The notes under the pieces are model-generated. The model was given only the letters and a program-made list of their open reading frames with translations. It was not told where the DNA came from and did no database searches. A program made the translations under genes and the position numbers. A stretch of 64,000 bases of DNA, from contig NZ_VLKC01000002.1 in assembly GCF_007830295.1 (NCBI RefSeq), positions 4,958,675-5,022,674 on the forward strand, read 5' to 3'. This stretch comes from Sporomusa sp. KB1 (GTDB taxonomy: Bacteria > Bacillota > Negativicutes > Sporomusales > Sporomusaceae). Positions 26,578 to 33,882 of this stretch are shown one piece after another (the stretch's first letter is position 1; each line of letters opens with the position of its first letter).

Positions 26578-27270
26578 CTAAGCTGGTGGATTAGTTGTTT
26601 GTTTGCCGAAAAGGTGTTCAAGTGTGACTGTCTCCCCGGAATTAACAACAATGAAATCTTCATCCCATGGACCGATCAGAATCTTTTTCAAGTAATCAAT
26701 CGTACCGGGAATGATTCCACACCTTAATTTCAGAAAGTTCGCATATTTTTGCGACTTTTCAAGCATTTCTTCCATTTCGAAAGAGCCGGTATCGATTAAC
26801 CCTATCCGCTTATAATGCTTAAAGGTAATTTGCGATATTTTTTGGGCTTTCTCTTTACCATAGCGCTGCAAAATTCGCTCGTATTCCCCAAATACCGTTC
26901 TTTCCATCAGCTGAGAACTATCCAGCCAGCCTTTTGAAAAAAAGAGTGTCGGCATATCGCGTTGGACTTCGGTTCGCCTGGCCTGTGACCCAAGCAATAT
27001 AGTTATACAATCATCGGCCTTGGGAACAACTAAGTTGAACCCTTCCGGCTTGAGTCCAAGGATCGCATTACCGCAGAAGCCCATCATCAGCAACACCTGA
27101 TCTACATTGGAAATTCGATCAAGTGTTGCTTGCAGGACCTCTCTCAGTTTATCTGGTTCGTTATGCAGTGCTGATTCAAGGGTTAATAACGAATAGTTAC
27201 AACTGGTTTCCTCAATTGCCTTATCAACTTCTGCTTTGAGGGTACGACAGGTGATGATGATTGACTTCAT
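26578..27270 (-). CDS. DUF1638 protein, copy 1
   Basis: 230 residues. Family features: an opening IIITCRTLKAEVDKA, VLLMMGFCGNAILGLKPE, VPKADDCITILLGS, then FFSKGWLDSSQ and IGLIDTGSFEMEE. Cys and His/Asp residues around GFCGN and DDCI suggest metal or corrinoid contact. DUF1638 genes often accompany corrinoid methyltransferase systems, but none is visible in this window. GGAGGGAGTGGAG precedes the ATG. Unlike copies 2 and 3, its upstream region lacks the GTGTATAT palindrome and instead carries a separate 14-bp inverted repeat. Confidence 0.83.
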   Translation of the reverse strand: MKSIIITCRTLKAEVDKAIEETSCNYSLLTLESALHNEPDKLREVLQATLDRISNVDQVLLMMGFCGNAILGLKPEGFNLVVPKADDCITILLGSQARRTEVQRDMPTLFFSKGWLDSSQLMERTVFGEYERILQRYGKEKAQKISQITFKHYKRIGLIDTGSFEMEEMLEKSQKYANFLKLRCGIIPGTIDYLKKILIGPWDEDFIVVNSGETVTLEHLFGKQTTNPPA

Positions 27271-27785
27271 AACTCCACTCCCTCCATATATATTTTTTTT
27301 ACTTGAGCTTCTCTAAAAACTTTGTATACCATTGAAAAAATTTCCGGTCAAGAAGATTATATAAGCACCTTCAATTAGTCTTATACAGAATATGCAAAAA
27401 TTGCTGCTTATTTTATGCATAAATTATCAGTCAAACATCCATAAAATACCCTAAATTTGCGTATTTTCCTGAAAATTTTGAATATCAGTTTCCAAAAGAC
27501 TAATTGAAGTATGAGCACATGGAATTTTTTCATGCAAATTGATGGAAAGGCCATTGTCCCTAATAAATACAACCCTAGCCTATAGTATCACTTTATTTCG
27601 CGTTGGGGGTACCACCGATTTCTCCGGACGGAACGACGATTCACGTGTGTCAACGCCGGAATAAAAATGACCGAAACGCCGGTTATGGTTCAGCGAGTTT
27701 ATCGGAACCGTGACGTCAGCCGGAGGAACGGTTTTTGAAGTGGTTTTTTTACCAGTGAGCAAGCTGGAAGCCTATTTCTTCTCTC
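27271..27785. other. Intergenic region with inverted repeat and GC-rich fragment
   Basis: The first 290 bases are AT-rich and contain CTTCAATTAGTCTT (27369-27382) and its exact inverse (27496-27509). From about 27600 the composition becomes GC-rich, as in the MFS gene that follows, which suggests a junction between DNA of different origin. No gene recognised. Confidence 0.45.
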
Positions 27786-29048
27786 TCACCTATGCGCCGT
27801 TACCGGTTCGACAGAAACTTCAGCCTCCCGGATCGGCAAATTCACCAAGGCCGCAACACCGGCAAGCAGCATATCGGCATACCACATCCACTGGTAGTTG
27901 CCGTCATGAGCCACCGCGATTCCACCCAACCATGCCCCCAGAAAACCGCCGATCTGATGGGTAAGAATTGCCAGGCCTAATAAGGTAGCCATATAGCGCG
28001 TGCCGAACAGCTTGCCTATCAGCCCGGCTGTGGGCGGCACCGTCGCCAGCCAGGTGAACCCCAGTCCGGCGGCAAAGATATAGAAGGTAAGCGGCGTTTT
28101 AGGAGCCAAAAGATACAGGGCAATCATAGCGACGCGGCTGGCGTACATAACGGCCAGAATATATTTCATCCGGTACCGGTTGCCCAGCGCGCCGGCTGCC
28201 AGGCTGCCGGCAATATTAAACAAACCGATGAGTGCCAGCGATGTGGCCGATACACTGGCCGAATGGCCGCATAACGATACTTCGCCTGGCAAATGGGTGA
28301 CCAGAAAAGCCACATGGAAGCCGCAGGTGAAAAACCCGGCGTGCAGACACAAATAACTGGGATTACGCAATGCTTGCCGGACTTGCGCAGCCAATCCGCC
28401 CGCAGACTGATTGGCTGCGGCTAGAGGTGCCGCTGATTGTCCGCACAGCACGGCGGCCAGCGGAATACTCAGCAGAGCGGTAGCTGCCATGGTAAGCATG
28501 GCCGCTACCCAGCCGAAGCCGCTAATAATAGCTTGTAATAAAGGGAGGAAAATAAACTGGCCCAGCGAGCCGCCGGCATTGATAAAACCGCCGGCGAACG
28601 CCCGTTTTTCGGCCGGCAGCCGTCCGCTGGTGGCCCCGATCAGGATCGGGAAACTGCCGGCCCCCGCACCGACCGCGCTTAAAATACCCATTGTCGCCAC
28701 CAGGGCCCATTCCGATTGTACCAGGGACGTCAGTGCCGTACCGCCCGCCAGCAGGAATGTGCCAAAAACGAGTACATGGTAGGGGCCTTTTTTGTCAGCA
28801 ATGGCGCCGAATATGGGCTGGGCCAGGCCCCACACAAACTGGCCGATAGCCAGGGCAAAGCTAATCGAGACAATGCCCAGACCCGTAGCCGCATCCAGCG
28901 GGGTGACAAACAGTCCCACTGACTGCCTGGCCCCCATCGTAATCATCAAAATAGCTGCCGCACTCAGCATTAATCGCCAGGCAGCCTTCGTTTCTTGCGT
29001 GGTATGCAGATATAAACCTCCTTGCGTCCGGTTAAGGCCATCTCGCAT
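27786..29048 (-). CDS. MFS transporter
   Basis: About 420 residues and twelve membrane helices; MFS motif A is seen as GAIADKKGPYHVLVFG between helices 2 and 3. General similarity is to the oxalate/formate or CynX-like antiporters; substrate cannot be assigned. Start uncertain: the ATG at 29048 has no good ribosome binding site, while a strong AAGGAGG lies seven bases before a CTG at 29009 in the same frame. The gene is clearly richer in GC than its neighbours. It follows the OYE reductase on the same strand and probably moves a substrate or product of that operon. Confidence 0.85.
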   Translation of the reverse strand: MRDGLNRTQGGLYLHTTQETKAAWRLMLSAAAILMITMGARQSVGLFVTPLDAATGLGIVSISFALAIGQFVWGLAQPIFGAIADKKGPYHVLVFGTFLLAGGTALTSLVQSEWALVATMGILSAVGAGAGSFPILIGATSGRLPAEKRAFAGGFINAGGSLGQFIFLPLLQAIISGFGWVAAMLTMAATALLSIPLAAVLCGQSAAPLAAANQSAGGLAAQVRQALRNPSYLCLHAGFFTCGFHVAFLVTHLPGEVSLCGHSASVSATSLALIGLFNIAGSLAAGALGNRYRMKYILAVMYASRVAMIALYLLAPKTPLTFYIFAAGLGFTWLATVPPTAGLIGKLFGTRYMATLLGLAILTHQIGGFLGAWLGGIAVAHDGNYQWMWYADMLLAGVAALVNLPIREAEVSVEPVTAHR

Positions 29049-29150
29049 AAATTGCTCTCTGCGGCAAGTAGCCTTGCAACAACTATAGAAAAGACGGCAC
29101 CGAATCATTTCAGATGCCATCTTTTCAAATTCCAGCACTTGCGGTCGAAA

Positions 29151-30233
29151 TTATTGTTGATCAAAAATACAGCACGTTCCATCAAGACGAAAACATTTAG
29201 TACACGAAATGCACTTTGCCGAACTTGTTTCACCAGCCTGCCAGCGGTTAATCAGGTCACTTTCACGGATCAGCGGGCGGCAGAGGGAGATATATTCAAT
29301 CCCTGTTTGGTTTATAATTTCCGTCAGTTGGCCTACCTGCCGGTTGCCGCCCACTACTATGATCGGCACCTTAATCTCCTGTGCGATTTCCGCGGCATAC
29401 GACTTAAAATACGGTTCCTGCTCAGCCGTAACCTTCCGGATCGTTCCTTCGCCGGGCCGCGACGAGGGTGTGCCGCCGCTGATTTCAATCGCGCTTACGC
29501 CGAGTTCGGCCAATTTGTGGCACACATATTTGCAGTCGGCAAAGGTCAGTCCCTGCTCCATGAAATCATCACAGTTGATTTTGATAAGAACAGGATAGTC
29601 AGGGCCCACCTTGTCCCTGATTGCCTGGTATGTTTCCAGAACCATTCTTGCCCTGTTTTCGATAGTGCCGCCATAGCTGTCGCTTCTGCGGTTATAATAG
29701 GGCGTCAGGAATTTGCTTAAAAGGTAGCCATGCGCCACATGCATCTGAACGCCGTCGAACCCGGCCTTCTTGGCCCGGAGAACCGCCTCGGCGAATGATT
29801 GCTGAACCTGGCGGATATCCTGCGCAGTCATTTCCTGAGGGGTGTTTTTTAACCCCAGGTCTGTCACTGCGCTTGGCCCCCACATAACTTTCCCGCTTGT
29901 ACCGGGAGAAGCTTGAGAACCAAGACTGACTAACTGAACAATAATCCTGGCATTATACCGATGGCTCATCTCTGTCAGTTTTTTATATTCTTCGATAAAT
30001 GAATCATCGTAGATACCCATCTGAGCTTGATAGGATTCTTCCAAATCGCTTACATAGGTCAGACCGGTAATAATGGCGCCGACTCCACCCTTGGCCAGCT
30101 TTTCATAAACCTGAAACAGTTCTTCCGTCATGTGCCCCTTTTCATCTGAAACTCCATCGTACGTAGCCGAACGTACAAATCTGTTCTTCAGCGTCATCCC
30201 CGCTAACTGTGTCTGGTCAAACAATGATTTCAT
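29151..30233 (-). CDS. NADH:flavin oxidoreductase, Old Yellow Enzyme family
   Basis: 360 residues. TIM-barrel motifs MTLKNRFVRSATYDG, QMHVAHGYLLSKFLTPYYN (the HxH-type active site pair becomes HVAHGYL) and YGGTIENRARM are diagnostic. The C-terminus has CISCTKCFRLDGTCC, so a [4Fe-4S] cluster is possible, although the full-length C-terminal domain of 2,4-dienoyl-CoA reductase is absent. Reduces activated C=C bonds with NADH. Downstream of DUF1638 copy 2 by 20 bases and followed by the MFS gene, thus operonic with both. Confidence 0.9.
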   Translation of the reverse strand: MKSLFDQTQLAGMTLKNRFVRSATYDGVSDEKGHMTEELFQVYEKLAKGGVGAIITGLTYVSDLEESYQAQMGIYDDSFIEEYKKLTEMSHRYNARIIVQLVSLGSQASPGTSGKVMWGPSAVTDLGLKNTPQEMTAQDIRQVQQSFAEAVLRAKKAGFDGVQMHVAHGYLLSKFLTPYYNRRSDSYGGTIENRARMVLETYQAIRDKVGPDYPVLIKINCDDFMEQGLTFADCKYVCHKLAELGVSAIEISGGTPSSRPGEGTIRKVTAEQEPYFKSYAAEIAQEIKVPIIVVGGNRQVGQLTEIINQTGIEYISLCRPLIRESDLINRWQAGETSSAKCISCTKCFRLDGTCCIFDQQ

Positions 30234-30252
30234 TTGTTTTCGCTCCTTTTTT

Positions 30253-30927
30253 TTATATTACTTTCCCTGCACCAAGTCCGAAGTGTTCTTCCCGGACTGT
30301 TTCATAGGGCGCAATGTGAATAAACAGGTCCCGGCGCCAAGGACCATTGACCAATTTGCCAATGTATGAAAGATCGCCAGGTATTGTCTCATGCCGTAAG
30401 TTTAGTATTTCAGCCTGCTCGTACGACTTTTTCAGACCGCGTTCCTCTTCTTGGCAGCCTGTACGAATAAATAAAATGCGCCGGTAACCGTCGTACATTC
30501 TGGAAAGAATGCGCAGCGCCTTTTTCTCGCCATATTTTTCCATAATTCGCTGCCGTGCGAAGAAAAGATCTTTCCCGGCAGTCGTCCAGCCACATGTAAA
30601 ATAAAAAGTACCGGGCTCTTCCCTGCTTAGGCAGTCATATCGTTCTCTCGATCCCAAAAATAGGGATATGCAATCGTGAACCCGCGGTATAATTAATGGG
30701 TTAGCCCCTGCTTGTAAACCCTTGGCAGCCCCGCCGCAGAGACCAAACGCCAGAATGATTTTTTCGTATCCCACCGAATCATTAAGCAGCCTTTGCAACT
30801 CACAATGCAGTTTCTTAGGATGCGAATGAAGCCCCATCGGAACGACTTCAATTTCGATATTTTGCTTGGTTTTTACGGTAAGAAGTTCTTCCCGCATGAC
30901 CTCACAGGCAATTATTTTAATTGTCAT
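30253..30927 (-). CDS. DUF1638 protein, copy 2
   Basis: 224 residues. MTIKIIACEVMREEL, IILAFGLCGGAAKGL, IPRVHDCISLFLGS, FYFTCGWTTAGKD and LFIRTGCQEEERGL line up with the other DUF1638 copies. The ATG at 30927 follows CGGAGGCTAT. Promoter and a palindrome operator lie 110-140 bases upstream. It is the first gene of an operon DUF1638 - OYE reductase - MFS transporter. Function unknown. Confidence 0.84.
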   Translation of the reverse strand: MTIKIIACEVMREELLTVKTKQNIEIEVVPMGLHSHPKKLHCELQRLLNDSVGYEKIILAFGLCGGAAKGLQAGANPLIIPRVHDCISLFLGSRERYDCLSREEPGTFYFTCGWTTAGKDLFFARQRIMEKYGEKKALRILSRMYDGYRRILFIRTGCQEEERGLKKSYEQAEILNLRHETIPGDLSYIGKLVNGPWRRDLFIHIAPYETVREEHFGLGAGKVI

Positions 30928-31013
30928 ATAGCCTCCGCAGCATGTTCCTAACAATTTGTAAAGAGGGTCACTAGATACGCTAGCGGCACAATTCGTCTTG
31001 TCATCGCTTTAAG

Positions 31014-31025
31014 GTGTACATACAC
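31014..31025. promoter_or_regulatory. Candidate MarR-regulon operator 3
   Basis: GTGTACATACAC, one base from the GTGTATATACAC palindrome; directly downstream of the promoter of the DUF1638-OYE-MFS operon. Confidence 0.6.
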
Positions 31026-31038
31026 TCTAATCGTTATT

Positions 31039-31068
31039 ATTATACTGCTTCCCCGCAAGCTTCGTCAA
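31039..31068 (-). promoter_or_regulatory. Promoter of the DUF1638 copy 2 - OYE - MFS operon
   Basis: TTGACG (31063-31068), 18-base spacer, TATAAT (31039-31044), read on the minus strand. Confidence 0.65.
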
Positions 31069-31229
31069 TCATTTATAAAAGTGGAACATCCTTATATTTA
31101 CATGCCACGAAATAGTATTAGACATTAGTCAAAATTTGACCAATGCCTTATTTACAGCGTGAGTTAGAATCACCCCCGACCCCCTAGATGCACTTTGAAA
31201 AGGACTACTATTCACTGGCTGGAGTTTTT

Positions 31230-31292
31230 TTACTTTTCCGAACTACCCGCTATGAGCCCGTCAATCAGCAACTCTATTGATTTATCCTGCAT
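31230..31292 (-). pseudogene. TetR-type regulator C-terminal remnant
   Basis: A 20-residue fragment MQDKSIELLIDGLIAGSSEK then stop, of the kind found at the end of TetR-family regulators. No DNA-binding domain is present. The adjacent opposite-strand fragment is an efflux-pump end, a natural partner. Confidence 0.35.
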
Positions 31293-31303
31293 TGCTCATT
31301 ACT

Positions 31304-31405
31304 CCTAATTCGGCCGGGACCGCCGGCGGCCTGCTGGTCGCAACCATTCTAACCCTGCTCGTACTACCTACGATGTATGTCACCTGGTTCCGGATCGGCA
31401 ATTAA
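31304..31405 (+). pseudogene. RND efflux transporter C-terminal remnant
   Basis: The plus frame reads NSAGTAGGLLVATILTLLVL then PTMYVTWFRIGN before stop. GGLLxATxLTLxVLPxxY is the last membrane helix of AcrB/CzcA-type RND pumps. Only 34 codons survive, followed by a strong terminator. Confidence 0.6.
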
Positions 31406-31423
31406 ACGTTCATTCCTTAAAAC

Positions 31424-31470
31424 CTAATAAAGCCGTTTCATTCCCAGCCGGGATGAAACGGCTTTATTAG
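31424..31470. terminator. Very strong bidirectional terminator
   Basis: An 18-bp perfect stem CTAATAAAGCCGTTTCAT with its inverse and an 11-base loop. AT-rich flanks give T-tracts on both strands. It separates the RND remnant from the DUF2115 gene. Confidence 0.85.
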
Positions 31471-31477
31471 CGTAAGC

Positions 31478-31977
31478 TTATTGTCCTGTTGGCATTTCGC
31501 TGATATCTCTGCTCACGCAGTACTGGCACACCGACGGCACGCCAGGTAATTGTCGGCTTTTGACCGGACAGTAAAACGTATTTCCATGGGCAGTCAATCG
31601 TTGCCCGTCTGCAAATAGCAGGCCCGGCGGGTGCAAAGGCTTCCGGGCGATAAAGATAAGATAGGTGGCAGTAAGCCGGACATATCTCTGTAAATTTTCC
31701 TGACCGGGGGCATTATCTGCCAGATATTGGGTAAGCAGCAACGTAAACTCATTAAAGACTTCAAGATCAATGTCGGCTATCACATCGACACTGTCTCTGC
31801 TCTTAATCTCCTGCGGTGTCTGCCGATTGTACTCAGCCACCTGGTTGGCAAGATACCGGTGCCGTTTGCCAGGTTGCGGTGCTGGTCCGTTGTCCGAAAC
31901 TCCCGGGGCAACTTCTGCCATAACCAAAGTACACCGGCTTCTTTTTTTAACACATGGAGCAACTCCTGATTTGTCAT
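31478..31977 (-). pseudogene. DUF2115 protein with N-terminal frameshift
   Basis: The main frame (149 residues) has RHRYLANQVAEYNRQTPQEI, RLTATYLIFIARKPLHPPG, FYCPVKSRQ and SVCQYCVS, all typical of DUF2115 (UPF0305), a family of methanogens and some anaerobic bacteria. Its natural N-terminus MTNQELLHVLKKEAG is in another frame and begins at 31977 in an ATGA overlap with the stop of DUF1638 copy 3. The frames meet near a run of seven A (about 31940-31950), an easy place for slippage or a sequencing error. If real, a ribosomal shift would be needed for a full-length product. Confidence 0.65.
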
Positions 31978-32585
31978 GCTGGTCTCTGCTCTGCCGCTGC
32001 TATAGCCTGCCGGATTGCTGCCACAATATTTTTCTTAAATTCGTCCAAGCTTCCCTTCTGAACTTCAATAGGCACCCTGGTATATTCAAAAAATTCCAGT
32101 AGCTGTTCATCACTGATCTCACCGATACCGGTATCGGTAAACAATATCCGGTCATAACAGGCAAAACTCTGTCTTATGGCAACCTCATCCACACCCCAGC
32201 CCGGATCAAAAAGTTCCCGCCATTTAAGCATCCACCCGGAAGTCAGGTAAAAAGTCCGGGAATCCATCCCACTCTCCGGCAGGCCTTCGCCCATAACCAG
32301 TTCAACACAGTTGGACTGGTCAAACCTGACGATTGGATAATCCTGCAGGAATAAATCAAACTCAGGATGACATTTCGAACCATAGAGCAGAATAATCCGG
32401 TCTGCGTTTGCAGCATCCAAGGCCTCCAGGACAGCCGTTTTCAGTTTTTTCAAATCGATATGCAGATTGATCGGCAGATAGGTTACCGTAAATTCACAAT
32501 CAAACAGCTTTTCCACTTTAATCTGAGCTAAAGCCTGTTCCAGTTCCGGCTGGTAAATCCCGCAGCCCAGAAGACATATTTTCAT
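31974..32585 (-). CDS. DUF1638 protein, copy 3 (short form)
   Basis: 203 residues. MKICLLGCGIYQPEL, IILLYGSKCHPEF, DQSNCVELVMGEG, FYLTSGWMLKW and ILFTDTGIGEISDEQLLEFF correspond to the DUF1638 core; the C-terminus LLEFFEYTRVPIEV is also found as a free relic near 49.4 kb. GGAGGTCATCCTTTC precedes the ATG. It overlaps DUF2115 by ATGA, so translation of the two is coupled. A palindrome operator lies 100 bases upstream. Confidence 0.8.
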   Translation of the reverse strand: MKICLLGCGIYQPELEQALAQIKVEKLFDCEFTVTYLPINLHIDLKKLKTAVLEALDAANADRIILLYGSKCHPEFDLFLQDYPIVRFDQSNCVELVMGEGLPESGMDSRTFYLTSGWMLKWRELFDPGWGVDEVAIRQSFACYDRILFTDTGIGEISDEQLLEFFEYTRVPIEVQKGSLDEFKKNIVAAIRQAIAAAEQRPA

Positions 32586-32684
32586 GAAAGGATGACCTCC
32601 TGTCGTTTATCCGCTAAGACAATCCAATGGGACAGCTTTTCAGGCAGTTGAAACACATATAGCACCCTTTATATAGTTTTTTGC

Positions 32685-32696
32685 GTGTATATGCAC
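32685..32696. promoter_or_regulatory. Candidate MarR-regulon operator 4
   Basis: GTGTATATGCAC, identical to operator 1, upstream of DUF1638 copy 3. A TATATAA-like -10 lies about 10 bases downstream on the minus strand. Confidence 0.55.
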
Positions 32697-32800
32697 TATT
32701 TTTAAAAAAGAAAACACGGCTCGCCGAGCATTAGGAGAAATCGCAAGCCGATGTTGTCCTTATCAAAACTAACGTTATATTTTCTTTCAGGACGAAAAAG

Positions 32801-33241
32801 TTACGGCACCAGCGCTTCCAGTTTAGAAATCAAATGATGAAAGTGCCTGCTGTCGTCCCCCAAATATTCCTGTAGCGAAGCCTGCGCTTGATCCCATAAT
32901 ACTGTTGCATTTGTCAACGCCATCTTGCCTGCCTTGGTAAGAGTAACTTCCCTCGAACGGGGATCTTGACCCGTATTAACCTCAATCAGGCCAGCTTCAG
33001 TAAGCGGTTTCATATTCCGGTTCAAAGTAGTCCGATCAATGCGCATGATTTTGGCAAGTTCGGTAATTTTTACCGGCTCTACCTGCTCAAGATGACGCAA
33101 TAATGAATATTGTGTAACTTTAAGCCCGCTTGGCTCCAAAATCTTCTCATAAAATTCAGTTACTGCCCGGGAAGCCCTACGTATGTTAAGACACAAGCAT
33201 AGACTAGGGGCTTTGGGGTAGTATCCATCGACATGTTTCAC
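32801..33241 (-). CDS. MarR-family transcriptional regulator
   Basis: 146 residues, GTG start with AGGAG seven bases upstream. The winged helix region reads LKVTQYSLLRHLEQ, ITELAKIMRIDRTTLNRNMK, SREVTLTKAGKMAL. MarR proteins bind short palindromes and are released by small ligands. A perfect GTGTATATACAC lies 28 bases upstream of its start, and close variants occur in front of the DUF1638/DUF3786 genes, so it is the best candidate for the regulator of the island. Confidence 0.9.
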   Translation of the reverse strand: MKHVDGYYPKAPSLCLCLNIRRASRAVTEFYEKILEPSGLKVTQYSLLRHLEQVEPVKITELAKIMRIDRTTLNRNMKPLTEAGLIEVNTGQDPRSREVTLTKAGKMALTNATVLWDQAQASLQEYLGDDSRHFHHLISKLEALVP

Positions 33242-33268
33242 TATTGCACTCCTATATTATTTACTATT

Positions 33269-33280
33269 GTGTATATACAC
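33269..33280. promoter_or_regulatory. Candidate MarR-regulon operator 5 (autoregulatory)
   Basis: Perfect palindrome GTGTATATACAC between the marR promoter and the start codon. Confidence 0.65.
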
Positions 33281-33284
33281 TCAT

Positions 33285-33326
33285 GTTGTTATAGAATATA
33301 ATATAGTCTATAACAACGCTTGTCAA
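33285..33326 (-). promoter_or_regulatory. marR promoter with overlapping 10-bp dyad
   Basis: TTGACA (33321-33326), 17-base spacer, TATTAT (33298-33303) on the minus strand. GTTGTTATAG (33285-33294) and its inverse (33308-33317) flank the -10, a second candidate operator distinct from the GTGTATATACAC site. Confidence 0.6.
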
Positions 33327-33501
33327 TACTAAAACAAAATTATGTATAAAACACAGTATTGAATATTATCTTTAGTTCTTGTTTTTTTTTAGCTATTACC
33401 CTACCCATTTGGCTATTTCACTTGCGTTTTCTAATACCACTACATGTGCGACGGTCTACGTAAAACCAGGAGATGCTGTTTGGCAAATTGCTAATAAAAA
33501 A

Positions 33502-33523
33502 CCCTATCGCCTGCGCGAAAGGG
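33502..33523 (-). terminator. Terminator of the YkuS-family gene
   Basis: CCCTTTCGC / GCGATAGGG stem followed on the minus strand by TTTTTTATT. Confidence 0.8.
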
Positions 33524-33541
33524 CTTTACTTACTTTACTTA

Positions 33542-33778
33542 CTATTGAAGCGATTCAATGCGGGAAATTACCTGCTCAGGCGTCATACCTGCCGCATCAA
33601 TAACAGGAGCTTTAGTAATAGTATTTTGAATATCCATTAGGTTGTTATCCATACCCATTACTACACACGCCATTATACCACCGTCTTTGCTCGTAGGACT
33701 TACAACCGTGTAGCCACTCTTTTCCAGTGCTTGCTTAATTGTTGATAAATTATCTTCTACAGCTACCTTTTTTGCCAC
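33542..33778 (-). CDS. YkuS-family (UPF0180) protein
   Basis: 78 residues from a GTG at 33778, set by AAAGGAGGTGTTCTT. VAKKVAVEDNLSTIKQAL, GGIMACVVMGMDNN and KAPVIDAAGMTPEQV are the family pattern: a short protein found widely in spore-forming Bacillota with no known function. Lies between pheA and the MarR island, monocistronic. Confidence 0.82.
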   Translation of the reverse strand: MAKKVAVEDNLSTIKQALEKSGYTVVSPTSKDGGIMACVVMGMDNNLMDIQNTITKAPVIDAAGMTPEQVISRIESLQ

Positions 33779-33882
33779 AAGAACACCTCCTTTGAGCTTA
33801 TTATTGCCCAAATATAAGCCTTCCATTACTTTTACAAATCAGGTATGGTATCGAATCCCCAAATTACTTTGGTCCCCTGTTC

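Noticed and set aside
27580..27762. 60-codon minus-strand frame upstream of the MFS gene
   Set aside because: No start signal, no recognisable motif; it lies in a GC-rich junction where open frames arise by chance.
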